This document shows positions 1 through 10,040 of a DNA stretch of 64,000 bases, piece after piece. The position numbers and the translations under genes were made by a program. The DNA is taken from assembly GCA_004565275.1 (NCBI GenBank), contig SDOX01000006.1, forward strand, positions 248,001-312,000, written 5' to 3'. The notes beneath the pieces were generated by a model. It was not told where the DNA came from, did not search any database, and worked only from the letters and a program-made list of their open reading frames with translations. The stretch's first letter is position 1. Each line of letters opens with the position of its first letter. Source of the stretch: Nannochloropsis salina CCMP1776 (taxonomy: Eukaryota > Sar > Eustigmatophyceae > Eustigmatales > Monodopsidaceae).

Positions 1-868
1 TGTGGTGACGCTAGATTTCCTGTCATAAAAGTTCGCCACGCGTAAAAATGCAAGATGCTAATATGCCTGCACTGGACAGCATGTACACTACATATGCACA
101 TAAGAGAAACCAGAAGCCGCAAGCCGCCCCGTCCCCGTCACCCTTTATGACTTTCGGGCTCGAGATGAAGGAGATCCTATGGCCGCAGGTCCACGTCGGC
201 GCCGGCAGTTGACGAACAGTGTGACGTCACAATCTTTCTCGGAGTTCCGAGCCCCGCCTTGCGGGCCTACGGAGGCAAAGGTTGACTCGCAACCTCTCAT
301 AGGGAGCACTATGATAAGAAACATATTTCTAGGAACGAAAAAGACAAAATACGCTGTACAAGCTACGTAAAAGCATTAGAGGATACTTGCCAAAGTACGG
401 TCTGTTTTCATGTCATCGATATTCAGCTGCAAGGCTGAGCTGCATGGAATATATTAACCGAAGAAAAAAAACGCTTTCTCTTGTACCTATCGTCTTCTTC
501 CCTTACACTTCCGCTCCATACATGCTAAGGAAAGTATTAAACCCGCGCCAGATTCATATGAAACCACCAGACAGATACCACATACAAAAAAATCCCATCC
601 TTCCCAAACCTGCCCACAATCCATGAGGCCACGCAAACACGACATACATCCTCACGGCTCTTCAGTCCTTACCCCTTCATTCTTTCTGCGTTCCAGACAT
701 CTGATCCATGAGAAGACGAATGCAGTCAAACCAATTTCCATCAGACTTCTAGGACTTCAGGCGTGTGAGTGAACAGACACTGCCACCATCGATCCTTCAT
801 TCCCTCCACAATTTCTTCACATGGGTCCTTGTCATTTTCCTTTCCCTGGTCACGTCTCAAAGGAAAGC
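1..868. other. Intergenic, no gene recognised
   Basis: I see no conserved protein or RNA here. Short open frames exist on both strands but none has a recognisable motif or a convincing splice structure. The right part must hold the 3' UTR of the minus-strand RIQ-like gene that ends at 869. An exon of a gene lying off the left edge cannot be excluded. Confidence 0.5.
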
Positions 869-2335
869 TTACTTCTTGGCGACCTTCTTGGCAATATTCG
901 CAAAACTACCTTTGCCGGACGCCGCGGGGGCCTTGGCAGACAGGAGGGGAGACGCCTTAGCTGCTGCAGGGACTGCTTTTGGTGCCGGCGCGGGGGCCGT
1001 TGCAGCCTTCTTGACTGCCACAGCCGCTACTTTTTGGGGCGCGAGTGCTGCTTTGATCCCCAGAGGTTTCTTCGCGGCGGGAGCAGGCTGGGCAGCGGGC
1101 TTGGCAGCGGGCTTGGCAGCGGGTTTCGCGGCGGACTTGGCAGCGGGCTTGGCAGCGGGCTTGGCAGCGGGTTTCGCGGCGGGCTTGGCAGCGGGTTTCG
1201 CGGCGGGTTTGGCGACTGATTTCATCGCGGGCTTTACCGCAGCCTTGGCCTTCAGAGCAGGGGTGGGCCTGGCAGCAGGAGCTGTGGGAGCCCCGCCCCT
1301 GGCCGGGGCGGAGAGAGGGCCGAGGACGACGGGAGCCGCCGACTTTTTGGGAGGGGCGACAGCATCAGGCTGTGGTGGAAGTGCAAGCGAAAGGGTATGG
1401 TTGAGAAAAAGGAGGGTGGGATGCACCTGGCGCAACAGGGGACCAGACAGCAAATAGACTGGGTGTCACGACCAGTCCCAAAACCGTACGGAAGGGCATG
1501 AGACGTTGAAAGCACTGCCTGTCGGGCAACCTACCACGGACGCCACCACCTTAGCCGCCTTGACTCGGCCTTTCTTGCCCCCGCCGACCTTGAAAGCGGG
1601 CGTCACGTCTACGCCTCCACCGCTGGACGAGATCCTCCTCGGTGCGGCGGAAGGGATGGGGACGCCAGAAGAAAGGATGGTGCCTGTTACGGCCGATACA
1701 GCCGCCAAGCCCACCAGAGGAATCCCCGCCAAGACATCGATAAGGGGGTTCCCACTGACCAGCACAACCCCGGCTTCAGCCGCCAAAGCTGCGGCGGCGA
1801 CCGCAAAGAAGGTAGCGGGAGGCGTGCGAAGCACTCCAGTGAGGATGGGTAGGAGTGCTGGTGCTTGCTCGATGGCAATGGGCGCCAATGTCTGCAGGAT
1901 GAGTTCTTGGTTCTTCTCCGCCAAGGATAAGAGCTCTAGCTCCTCCACCAAAGGCAGCAACTTCTCCAGATCGCTCAGTCTGAGACCAAGCTCTTCCAAT
2001 CGAGACAACAAACCCGTCTCCGCAGTCAAAGACAGCAGCTTAAGCTCCGAGACTCGCCTGAACAAAGGGTAGCGCGCCCCGCCGACGATCATGCCATCGG
2101 GCTTGTAGGACGCGACAAATTTCCGGTAATTGGCCTCTCCTAAAATGGTGGAGGGGACATTTTCCGCCTGGTCCTCTCCAATAGGGAGGTTGAAATTCTC
2201 CATTTTCATGCTACGGGCACCAGTCGCCATGGATCGCACGCCCGATCTGCTAGACCCGAAAGCTGCAGGAGTAGGAGCCAGAAAGGCTTGCGACACAGCA
2301 AGGGACCCTAGGATGAACACGGCGAAGGTCTTCAT
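869..2335 (-). CDS. RIQ/DUF1118-like plastid membrane protein with Ala/Lys-rich tail
   Basis: Two exons, 2335-1535 and 1369-869, joined in phase 0 across a 165-bp intron (GTAGGT donor, CACAG acceptor); 433 residues. Residues 1-17 form a signal peptide ending SQA, followed by FLAP, the stramenopile plastid-import signature. The middle holds a Leu/Glu-rich block (SRLEELGL, LEKLLPLVEEL) and then two hydrophobic stretches. This resembles plant DUF1118 proteins (RIQ1/RIQ2), thylakoid proteins that affect grana stacking and light-harvesting antenna organisation. Exon 2 is almost only Ala, Pro and Lys, with about ten KPAA repeats like a histone H1 tail, and ends in IAKKVAKK. If the intron is retained the frame runs to a stop at 1466 and loses the tail. 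The plastid-protein call is strong from the presequence. The RIQ link rests on motif resemblance and is moderate. Confidence 0.75.
1090..1213 (-). repeat. 12-bp coding tandem repeat (KPAA)
   Basis: Tandem copies of a 12-bp unit (ggcagcgggctt on the plus strand, with gcgg/tttc variants) encode the KPAA repeats of the RIQ-like protein tail. The array lies wholly within the second exon and keeps the frame. Copy number is likely to vary between strains because the units are nearly identical. Confidence 0.85.
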
Positions 2336-3152
2336 GGTGTGAAACGACTGGGAAGAAGGGGAGAACCGCGGTCTATGTGTAGAGTTGAAAGGGGAAGCGG
2401 AACATGGTCAATCGAAACCTCTTCTGATTCGGATGAGTGGTCTTGGGTTGGTCCAATCCCGTCATGACACAATAGAGACAAAACCCTGGTCCACCATGCG
2501 CGATTTACAATGCGACGTAGGTCAGGCAACGATGATTTTCAGTATTAATGCCATTGTAGCCATTGCGGTGAAGTAAAAGAAGATCAAATTTCCAGGTATG
2601 ACTTGTCAGAGGGGCCAAGCCAGTAGTCGCTTATTTGGTGCGAGAGCATGCGTCACCAAGATACAGGGTTCAAGCACACCACCCATGTATGTGCCCGCAA
2701 AAGACGGGGCACAATTGAAAAACCATACAGAGAGGGGTGGTGGGGCGGGCACACAGCATAAATTTTATACCCGGGCGACGTTGTGGTGAGTACCGTGGAG
2801 AGGATCCTGTCTTCTCGCTGTTCGAAGGGGAGGAGACAAGAGCGCGAACGCCTCGCTTCCTCGCCCCTTGCCCTTGGCCCTTTGCGGCACACACCTACGA
2901 AAGAGGGTGTAAGGCCAGACTGAGATTGTATGGTTACAATAGTGACCACAAATAAGCTGGGAATGCTGTTCATACGAGAACGTAAGGTTTGGTATTCTGA
3001 TACATGAGCAATGGAATAAATAGCCATCTATAGTACGAAATACGGATCAAGTGCTTTTTGTACTCTTCGTGCCGCATCAAGTTCGCAAGGGGTTGCAGTA
3101 TGAGCATCATTCAAGAATCTCCTTTTTCAAACCTCGCCATTACAGAATTCTC
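2336..3152. other. Divergent spacer, likely shared promoter region
   Basis: This 817-bp spacer separates the start codons of the minus-strand RIQ-like gene and the plus-strand DUF1499 gene, so it must hold both 5' UTRs and promoters. I recognise no defined promoter element or RNA gene in it. Both flanking products carry plastid-type or secretory presequences, so co-regulation is possible, but the sequence does not show it. Confidence 0.5.
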
Positions 3153-3941
3153 ATGGGCTGCGGTCGAACTTTTCGTTTTTTCCTTGGCGGTAAAATTGTC
3201 GTCCTCTCTATTCTTCTCGGGTCTACAAATGCCTGGCGCTTGCCACCTCGACTTCACACACCCCCAGCACACTTTGAGACTCTTCCAACGTCGTCAGCCA
3301 TTGATGTTCATTCACTTCCCTCCTCGGTTGCCAGCCGGCTTGCATCAGCCATCTCTGGTCGCTTTCTCGAAAGCGTCCTTCTCCTCCTCCCTCTGACGGT
3401 CCTTCCTCCGTCTGCCTGTGCCTTCCCGGGCCTCGAGGATTGCAAAAGTGAATCCAATCCCTCTTTCACCATTGTGACCTGCGATCGTTTTGGCATAGAT
3501 CCTGTCGCGGGACGGCCGAAGCGCTGCTTGTCTGCTGAAAACTGCATCAGTTCCACGAGTGTGAATAATCCCAGCAAATACATGTCACCATGGGTCTTCA
3601 ATGGGGCTGGTGAAGACGTGCCTACCGCATGGTTGTCCCTGGTCCGTGCAGTGGAAGCCCAGGAAGGATTGAAAGTTGTGGAAATCGACAACGGAAGCAA
3701 GCAATACTATCTCCGGGCGGAAGCGCCGAGCAAGGTTCCCCCCGGCGGAGTGGACGACTTGGAATTCCTCTTATCGCCGAAAGATGGCTTGGTGTTCTTC
3801 CGCTCCGCCTCACGACAAATGGCCTTTCTCTACCCGTTGACCCAGCCCGTGGGCGACGGAGGGAGCATCAAGAAGAGGCTGGAAACGATCCAGAAGTCCG
3901 TGGGTTGGTCGACTGTTGAGGAGTTTTATGACTACAAGTAA
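3153..3941 (+). CDS. DUF1499 family protein, probably plastid lumenal
   Basis: Single exon of 262 residues. I chose ATG 3153 because it gives a clean secretory signal (GGKIVVLSILLGSTNA then W); the frame is open further upstream but without an ATG. A second hydrophobic segment (LESVLLLLPLTVLPPSACA) at about residues 70-90 looks like a thylakoid-transfer or membrane signal, so the mature protein may be lumenal. The C-terminal half matches DUF1499: CDRFGIDPVAGRPKRC near its start, WVFNGAGED, and the typical core FLLSPKDGLVFFRSASR. DUF1499 proteins occur in cyanobacteria and plastids and their biochemical role is not known. The gene converges on the mitochondrial uL3 gene with only 226 bp between stop codons. 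The family call is fairly sure; the location is inferred from the two hydrophobic signals. Confidence 0.8.
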   Translation: MGCGRTFRFFLGGKIVVLSILLGSTNAWRLPPRLHTPPAHFETLPTSSAIDVHSLPSSVASRLASAISGRFLESVLLLLPLTVLPPSACAFPGLEDCKSESNPSFTIVTCDRFGIDPVAGRPKRCLSAENCISSTSVNNPSKYMSPWVFNGAGEDVPTAWLSLVRAVEAQEGLKVVEIDNGSKQYYLRAEAPSKVPPGGVDDLEFLLSPKDGLVFFRSASRQMAFLYPLTQPVGDGGSIKKRLETIQKSVGWSTVEEFYDYK

Positions 3942-4167
3942 TTCTTGCGGCAAGGCAAGCGCCTGGTTAGCGGTTAGGATCACTTGTATATGCACTGAAT
4001 AGATTTTTATGTCGGCAAGGCATCGATTATTGGAAAAATCGGATGGTCTGGGTGGCATGTACAGAAGCATAGAAAGCAGAAAAAACAACCATCATCTGCG
4101 CGCCATGTTCGTCTCTCTTCCGGGCGACACGGTCCTTCTTTTTGAATTTCACTTGCTTTCTGGCTCT

Positions 4168-5175
4168 TTATTCATCGTCCCTCCCCTCTGGCGGTATCAA
4201 AGGATCCACTTCTGGAAGTTGCGCCGTGATTTCCCCCGGGTAGGCGATGCCTGCCTCGGGCACAAACGTGGGTACGGGGGGCGGCACAGGAAAATGTGCG
4301 CCTTTGATGGCATCGCTGACTCGCACGTAGGTTCCCTTCGGTCCTGGCACGTGCCCTTTCACGTACAGGAGGTTTCTCTCCGTGTCAATTTTATACAGCC
4401 AGAGGTTTTGCACTGTCACCCTCTCTCCTCCAAGACGACCCGGCATCTTTTTCCCTTTGAAGACACGGCCAGGGGACGTATTTTGTCCCGTAGAGCCCAA
4501 GGATCGATGAGAAAGGGACGCGCCGTGGGACGCCCCTTGACCTTTAAAATTCCATCGTTTCATGACCCCCTGGAAACCCTTGCCTTTGCTTGTCCCGACC
4601 ACATCCACCAGCTGGCCAGGCACGAAATGCTGGGCTAACACCGGGGTGCCTGGGGCCATGAGCGCATCTGGCGTCACTCTAAATTCCCATACTTTTCGTT
4701 TGGGTGCTGCGGTGCCGTGTCCATCTATCCAACGGTCCAAATGGCCCCGTTCAGGTCGAGAGGCGTTCTTCAGCTTCTTTTCTCCCGCCCCGAGTTGCAC
4801 CGAAGTGTATCCATCCGTCGCCTCCTTTTTCACTTGCACTACCTGAACGGCGTCAAGCTGAAGAACTGTACATGCGTACCGTCGGCCCCATTGGTCATAG
4901 ACGCCGAGCATTCCGACTTTCAATGCGATGGCGCCTGACCGGCGGGTCGGTGGTGGAGTGCTTTTATCCCGACGTGCTTTACCGTCCAATCCGGATTTCT
5001 GAGGCTCAAAATTTATCCGATCCATCAACCGTGTGGCGGTTGAAAGGGATGCTGATGGTGTCGCTTGCATGAGTGGAAAAGATGTCGGTTTACCCAATAG
5101 AGTCAAGGACGCATTCCCAGCACCGCTAGTTCTTCTCCCGGCCACGCTTCCCCCGGCACACAGCAAACGCCTCAT
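4168..5175 (-). CDS. MRPL3: Mitochondrial ribosomal protein uL3 (L3m)
   Basis: A 335-residue protein of the large ribosomal subunit. The C-terminal two thirds carry the bacterial-type L3 core: GMLGVYDQWG near the start, FVPGQLVDVVGTSKGKGF, GVMKRWNFKGQ, ASHGASLSHRSLGSTGQ and GRLGGERVTVQNL. I chose ATG 5175 because it gives an Arg-rich, acid-free start (MRRLLCAGGSVAGRR) typical of mitochondrial import. The frame stays open upstream to an ATG at 5364, but that stretch contains a T-rich run ending CTTGCAG near 5232, which looks like the acceptor of a 5' UTR intron. There is no plastid-type signal peptide. The C-terminus extends past the core by about 45 residues rich in Pro and acidic residues. 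A plastid L3 is the main alternative; the presequence argues against it. Confidence 0.85.
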   Translation of the reverse strand: MRRLLCAGGSVAGRRTSGAGNASLTLLGKPTSFPLMQATPSASLSTATRLMDRINFEPQKSGLDGKARRDKSTPPPTRRSGAIALKVGMLGVYDQWGRRYACTVLQLDAVQVVQVKKEATDGYTSVQLGAGEKKLKNASRPERGHLDRWIDGHGTAAPKRKVWEFRVTPDALMAPGTPVLAQHFVPGQLVDVVGTSKGKGFQGVMKRWNFKGQGASHGASLSHRSLGSTGQNTSPGRVFKGKKMPGRLGGERVTVQNLWLYKIDTERNLLYVKGHVPGPKGTYVRVSDAIKGAHFPVPPPVPTFVPEAGIAYPGEITAQLPEVDPLIPPEGRDDE

Positions 5176-5928
5176 CCGTAGAGACCGTTCCAATCTTTGC
5201 AATCGGTTCCTTACCACCCTGCAGCTCCTGCAAGGTGCAAAGGGATGATAAAGGTGAGCAACACTCGACTGTAAGAGGCTTTCGGGTTGTGAACAGACCG
5301 GCGGCTCTCCGATATCCAGCTCCGCACGCTGGGACTCGCGCTTAAAGCGATAAGAAAACAGCATGTCTCGCAGGTACAATGTTTGATCCTACAGCGACGC
5401 CTGAAGTACAATTCCTAGGCCTCATTTTAACGAGGCTGAGAGTTCAAAGCCTTTTCATGGCCATTGCGCACGAGCCAAAGGACATGGCGGGAGTGCATTA
5501 TTATCAATGCCACCAATATGATCCGCTTTTTCTACTTTATGGGGGGGGGGGCGTGGGAGGTGTCTGATCATATAGATCAAAATACCACGCAAGGGCGTCG
5601 ACACATCTCTGTGCAACGTTCCTGTGTCAGGAAGACACGAGAAAACTTGGCGTTCATGGCCAAGATCGCATGCGAAGGCAATAATGAGGAAGGATCCAGT
5701 GTGCCATTTTTCTGTGTGTGGTGTCCTTCAAGTTATCTGCTTGCACTTAGGTCGCGCTCTCAGCCCCGCTCAGCCCGTGGAAAATGCGCCGCACACAGAC
5801 ACATGTCAAGTCAACCTGTGAGCCATGCCTCACAACACCACACAAATTACACAGGATCTGGTGCTACCAAAGGGAGAAGCTGATCATTGGCGTGCTGCAT
5901 TAGGAGTGCTGGCATCCTCCACTTCACT
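5176..5928. other. Divergent spacer with an 11-G run
   Basis: This spacer of about 750 bp lies between the uL3m and epimerase start codons and must contain both promoters. It holds the probable 5' UTR intron of the uL3m gene (acceptor near 5232 on the minus strand) and a homopolymer of eleven G at 5541-5551, a likely site of length variation or sequencing error. No protein or RNA gene is recognised. Confidence 0.5.
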
Positions 5929-7151
5929 ATGGTGTCTGCGCTACCCAGCGTCAAAGTCTTAGTTACCGGTGGCGGCGGTTTTTTAGGCAGATACTTGTGT
6001 CAGACATTACTACGAAGAAAACGACTCAATGGTCGGGCCCTGGATAGCATCGCCATTCTTGACACAGGCGCAGATACTCATGTGCCCTGTGATACAAAAG
6101 TCCAAGTCTTCCCGCATGGACCTACCAACCAAGCATCTTCCGCCATCAGAGTGGAGAACTACAGAGGGGATATAACAGACCGCAAGCTGGTGGAGAAAGC
6201 CATGCAGCCGGGGTCGGAGGGGGGCCACGTCACAATATTCCACCTGGCCTCGGTGATGAGCGGGGAGGGCGAGGAGGAGTTTGATAAATGTGTAGCCGTC
6301 AACCTCGGTGAGTATTTCTTCCCCTTCTTTCGTGTGACACGCACGAATGCCCATGTTTCCAAGATGGCCATTGATGGCTCGAAAGGACATCCTTCTTTAC
6401 CATCTCCAATCCTCCCCTATCGCCCACAGATGGCACGCAAAACCTGTTAGAGAAAGCCCGTGCCTTACACGCCAGCGGTCGAGTAGGGGAGAAGCCTGTC
6501 CGCTTCGTCTTCCCTTCCTCTTTCGCTGCCTTTGGGCCGCACCCGGAGGTGAGTGACGAGACGAAACTCACCCCGCAAAGTACCTACGGGATGACGAAGG
6601 CAGTGGGGGAGCTGATGGTCAACGACTACACGCGGAAAGGGTGGGTGGATGGCCGCACGGGTCGATTGCCGACGGTGATCGTTCGGCCGGGGAACAAGAA
6701 TGGGGCGTCGACGGGGTGTTTCTCGGCAGTGGTTCGGGAGCTCTTGATGGGCCACGACTACGTGATTCCCTATGACCCCCGCCAGACCCACCCCGTGATC
6801 AGCACCCGGCGCACGATCAAGGGGCTCCTGGCCTTGGCCGAGGTGGAGGGGGAGTCCTTGGGGGGGGATCGAAGCGTGAACCTCCCGGCGTTGCAAACCA
6901 CGATGGAGGAGCTCTTGTTCCACACCCGGCAAATCGCCCAGGGGCGTGGGATCCCCATGGGGGAGGTGTCTGTCAAGATCGATCCATGGGTCAGTGGGAT
7001 AGTGGGCAGGTTCCCGCAGGTCATGCGAAGTCCACGCGCAGAAAGCTTGGGCCTTCCAAGGGACGGGAGCGTGGAGGCCGTCATCGAAGACTATGTGGAC
7101 GAGTTTTTGGACGACGAGATGAAGGACGATTACCCTCTCTTCTCGATTTAG
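5929..7151 (+). CDS. NAD-dependent sugar epimerase/dehydratase, DenD-like
   Basis: Two exons, 5929-6307 and 6430-7151, joined in phase 1 over a 122-bp GTGAGT...CACAG intron; 366 residues. It is an extended short-chain dehydrogenase: Rossmann glycine motif VTGGGGFLG at about residues 9-17, acidic residues after the second strand (ILDTGAD), FHLASVMSGEGE, FPSSFAAFGPHP, and the catalytic YGMTK (Tyr-x3-Lys). The order and wording of these motifs resemble bacterial D-erythronate dehydrogenase (DenD) and related NAD-dependent nucleoside-sugar epimerases. DenD oxidises D-erythronate at C2; the true substrate here is unknown. The first ATG in frame is at 5929 and no targeting peptide is evident, so the enzyme is probably cytosolic. 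The close likeness to bacterial enzymes may reflect old gene transfer, but the intron and normal base composition show it is settled in the nuclear genome. Confidence 0.85.
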
Positions 7152-8500
7152 AAAGGCGAAATTCATGTCGGTGTACCGGGTGTGAATGGGAAAGAATCTG
7201 TGCGAACGGCAGGGATTCAAGCGAAGCTTCCGGCAAGTGTGCAGTTGTACATCTTAGGAAGAATTAGGTTCGGATGGAGGAGCATACGAGTAAGGCTGAT
7301 TAATAAGAGATTCTAGTAGGAGGAGCAGATTCTCAATTCCCTGCCGATGCGACGATAAAAACGGTTCAATTCGGTGAGGACCGCAAGAAGTGGCGAGGAA
7401 AGCGCTGTGCGTACGACGCAAATTCAATGCCGGTAATCCGTGCGCGGAAGCGAATGAGAATTCTACAAGGAACCTTGCAGAAAGCTTTATGGCACATCAA
7501 GTAATTGCTGATAATGAAAACAAGAACACGATTTTTATGTATGCCATTTAAACCTCAAGCTTTCGCAAGGATTCATGCCAAAGCGATAACATTCTGGCTC
7601 ACGTTTATCATGAGAGTGAGATCGTTGGTTTGCCTTCCGAATGGAAACATAAGCGATATGATGAAATACAGCTTTATGGCGTTCTTAATCATAGGCAACG
7701 AAGCAAGGATGGTTTCCTCCCTCGCTTTTACGCGAGCTATCAGCGATTAAGCCATAGTCAGGACGGAAGAGCGCTTATGAGGTATCAAAAATTTGTCGGG
7801 AGCGGCCTTGTCATTTCTTATCCGAATAGCATGAACGTGTCGTAATATTTAATTGGTTTGATGAAGCCGGTGGCAAGACTCAATGCTTTCGTCGAGTCTG
7901 ACCAACTCTATTGAGGAGGCATAGATGTTTTTTTTTTCAATTTTGAAAATCCGTTGGGAGACACACGCCCTGGCGCGTGCTTGCTTCTAGCGCCTGAAGG
8001 GGCCCGTAGGCACGAGCCCAGGGCATTTTTTTCGTCCATCGCTTGTTAGGTATTTCTATTTCTACTCTTTTTGCAATGTAAAATGCGTGGTTGTTGCCCA
8101 ACCTTGTCAGCATCGCCCTTTATTTTCTCTTGCTAGTCGGAACCCGATCGTGCTGGGGCGACTCGTTACTTGCTTGAGTGTTTCATGAGCGAGTTATTCA
8201 CAAGCAGCACGCGCAGCACGCATAACAGGCCTTATTTTCCGCATGAAATTACCAGGGTATTTTGTCCAACGCTACACAAATAATATAATCGGCGGCTTAA
8301 CCCTTATACATTGTATTGCTCCTGAAAATTGTTCGCAGTGACGCCGAACACATGACATCCAAAAAGTGTCAAGGTTCTTCCCGCCCCTGACGGGCACACA
8401 TGGCAAACTTTTCTCACCAAAAGTATTTTCTCCTCCAATTCTGTTTCACTAGTCATAGACTTTCCACTGCTTCAGCTCTCAATCAAGGTCACCGTCAATC
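7152..8500. other. Long intergenic region, AT-richer, no gene recognised
   Basis: About 1.35 kb between two plus-strand genes. It contains no recognisable protein. The stretch 7450-7900 is AT-richer than the surrounding genes. A nested hairpin followed by a T run lies at 7967-8032 and is listed separately. The right end must hold the promoter of the HAT-repeat gene. Confidence 0.5.
7967..8032 (+). ncRNA. Possible structured small RNA or terminator
   Basis: GCCCTGG (7967-7973) pairs with CCAGGGC (8018-8024), and inside it CGTGC (7976-7980) pairs with GCACG (8010-8014); a run of seven T follows at 8026-8032. This looks like a nested hairpin with a Pol III-type T-run end. No family is recognised and no upstream internal promoter box was found, so a DNA-level or UTR hairpin is equally possible. 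Confidence 0.2.
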
Positions 8501-9214
8501 ATGCCTTCCGCCTTTGTCTCCCGATTCTGCCGCTCTAGGTGCGCGTCAATTTTCGCCTTCATTTTCTGCAGCATGCTGCTCCTAAATCCCATGCCTGTCG
8601 ATGGATATGTGACATTGCGACCCCCTAGCCTTTCCAGCATGACCCGTCCTTCCCCATCACCGTCGTCGACTGCTGCCGCCTCCGTATCTGCCAGCAACGT
8701 TGTTATTTCAGACTCAGGGCTTATGATCAAAAATTACCGCCCCCTTCCTCCCTCTGACAACGACCCCCTTGATGTACGCTGTGCGCTGCTGCACATCTCT
8801 GCGCGCAAGGCCATCAAGTCTGGAAAAATGGAAATCGCGCGTCGCTTTTACGAGCTTTTCCTGTTTAAATGGAAAGGCTACCGGACTGAGAACGCTATTG
8901 CTCACACCTACTTCCTCTGGGCCCTCCTTGAGCAGCGGGCGGAAGACTACTCGAAAGCCCGACGACTTTTTCAAGAAGCCACTGCGCGTTACCCTACCCA
9001 CGCACGTCTTTTCCAGGCCTGGGCGCTGATGGAATCTAAGTGTGGAAAGTTAGAAGAGGCGCGTCGTCTGATTGCTTCGGCAGTAGAGCATGACAAGAGC
9101 CTGGAGCCAGTCTTGAAGTGGAAAATGTGGGGATTGTCCCCTGCTGAGGCCGCTGCTGCTGCAGTAGCTGTAGCTGCCGGGGGGGGAGCGCCGAGAGCTG
9201 TTGGCAGCGCGTGA
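8501..9214 (+). CDS. HAT/TPR-repeat protein, plastid RNA-maturation-factor-like
   Basis: Single exon of 237 residues from ATG 8501. The N-terminus has a hydrophobic signal (ASIFAFIFCSMLLLNPMPVDG then Y), followed by a Ser/Pro-rich linker to about residue 70. The rest is built of helical half-a-TPR (HAT) units: AIKSGKMEIARRFYELFL, AHTYFLWALLEQRAEDY, KARRLFQEATARYP, and ARLFQAWALMESKCGKLEEAR. The W..ALxE and ARxLFxxA spacing is that of HCF107/Mbb1-type proteins, which bind and protect plastid mRNAs such as psbH and psbB. Those relatives have many more repeats, so this is a short member with about four. The C-terminus is a low-complexity Ala/Gly run. The repeat class is clear. Plastid location and RNA binding are inferred. 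Confidence 0.65.
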   Translation: MPSAFVSRFCRSRCASIFAFIFCSMLLLNPMPVDGYVTLRPPSLSSMTRPSPSPSSTAAASVSASNVVISDSGLMIKNYRPLPPSDNDPLDVRCALLHISARKAIKSGKMEIARRFYELFLFKWKGYRTENAIAHTYFLWALLEQRAEDYSKARRLFQEATARYPTHARLFQAWALMESKCGKLEEARRLIASAVEHDKSLEPVLKWKMWGLSPAEAAAAAVAVAAGGGAPRAVGSA

Positions 9215-10040
9215 TAGCGACAATTTTGGGAGTCGAGAGTGTGAAAAAGTTTGTGCATTGACTGTCAGTTCCAAAGAAAATTTTAGTTTAAGTGGCAAAA
9301 TACAGCTGTACAGAATTTTAGCAGGGCCGGTTTTAAAGCCGAAATGAAAGCAAGAGAAAGAGAGAAGAATTAGGAGAAATGCATGATGTAGGTGGAAGGA
9401 AGCAATGGAAGTAGAGCCAGGAGGACAATTCTGACAAAAATTACGTCTGGCCTGTTGTATATTTTAGACGACAAACGACCGAAGTGTTTCCCCAAAAAGC
9501 CGAAGAAGAAATCGACGAAAGCCAGATATGGGATCCTGATTCTCCTGCTGATTCCTCTTTCGTTTCTGACACGATCCACGTCTTCTCGTATGATCTTGTG
9601 GTGGGCACCTCTTGAGACGATCCAGACCTCACTTACGTCTTTGCTACAGCATCAAGAGCGTAGGTAACAAAAAAATACGTTAAATCATCTTCGTTCATCG
9701 AGAGGAACATGCAACTCAACAACCCATGCCCTGCTCCTCGTATCGTTTCTCCCAACCCTCTATGAGCGAAGCTAATTTCATCCCGTCCTTACGGGAAAAG
9801 TGGATCCATTCAGCATTATTGGGGAAAAAACAAAAAGGGATAAAAAGCGATTATGTAGCAAGCAGCATAGCCCGTTGCTTCTCGAATTATAAAAGTTTTG
9901 ACAACCAACACGTTGAACCTCCTCCCTCTCGCCGTAACCACAGTGCAATTAAGTAGGTGTAAGGCCACGTACCCCCTTAAAGTACGGGATACTTTCATTG
10001 AAAAAGCATCTCAAGCACCCTTTTAACTTCAAAGCTAGGC
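9215..10040. other. Intergenic region, AT-rich, one possible exon
   Basis: An 826-bp AT-rich spacer between two plus-strand genes. The only protein-like stretch is the frame at 9468-9615, listed separately. The remainder holds the 3' UTR of the HAT gene and the promoter of the methyltransferase gene; nothing else is recognised. Confidence 0.4.
9468..9615 (+). other. Possible terminal exon of an unrecognised gene
   Basis: After a T-rich run ending TTTTAG, a frame opens that encodes an acidic, protein-like stretch (RRQTTEVFPQ, EEEIDESQIWDPDSPADS, DTIHVFSYDLVVGTS) and ends in TGA at 9613-9615. I could not find a matching upstream exon with a start codon. Two other frames are open across the same bases, so chance cannot be excluded. 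Confidence 0.2.
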
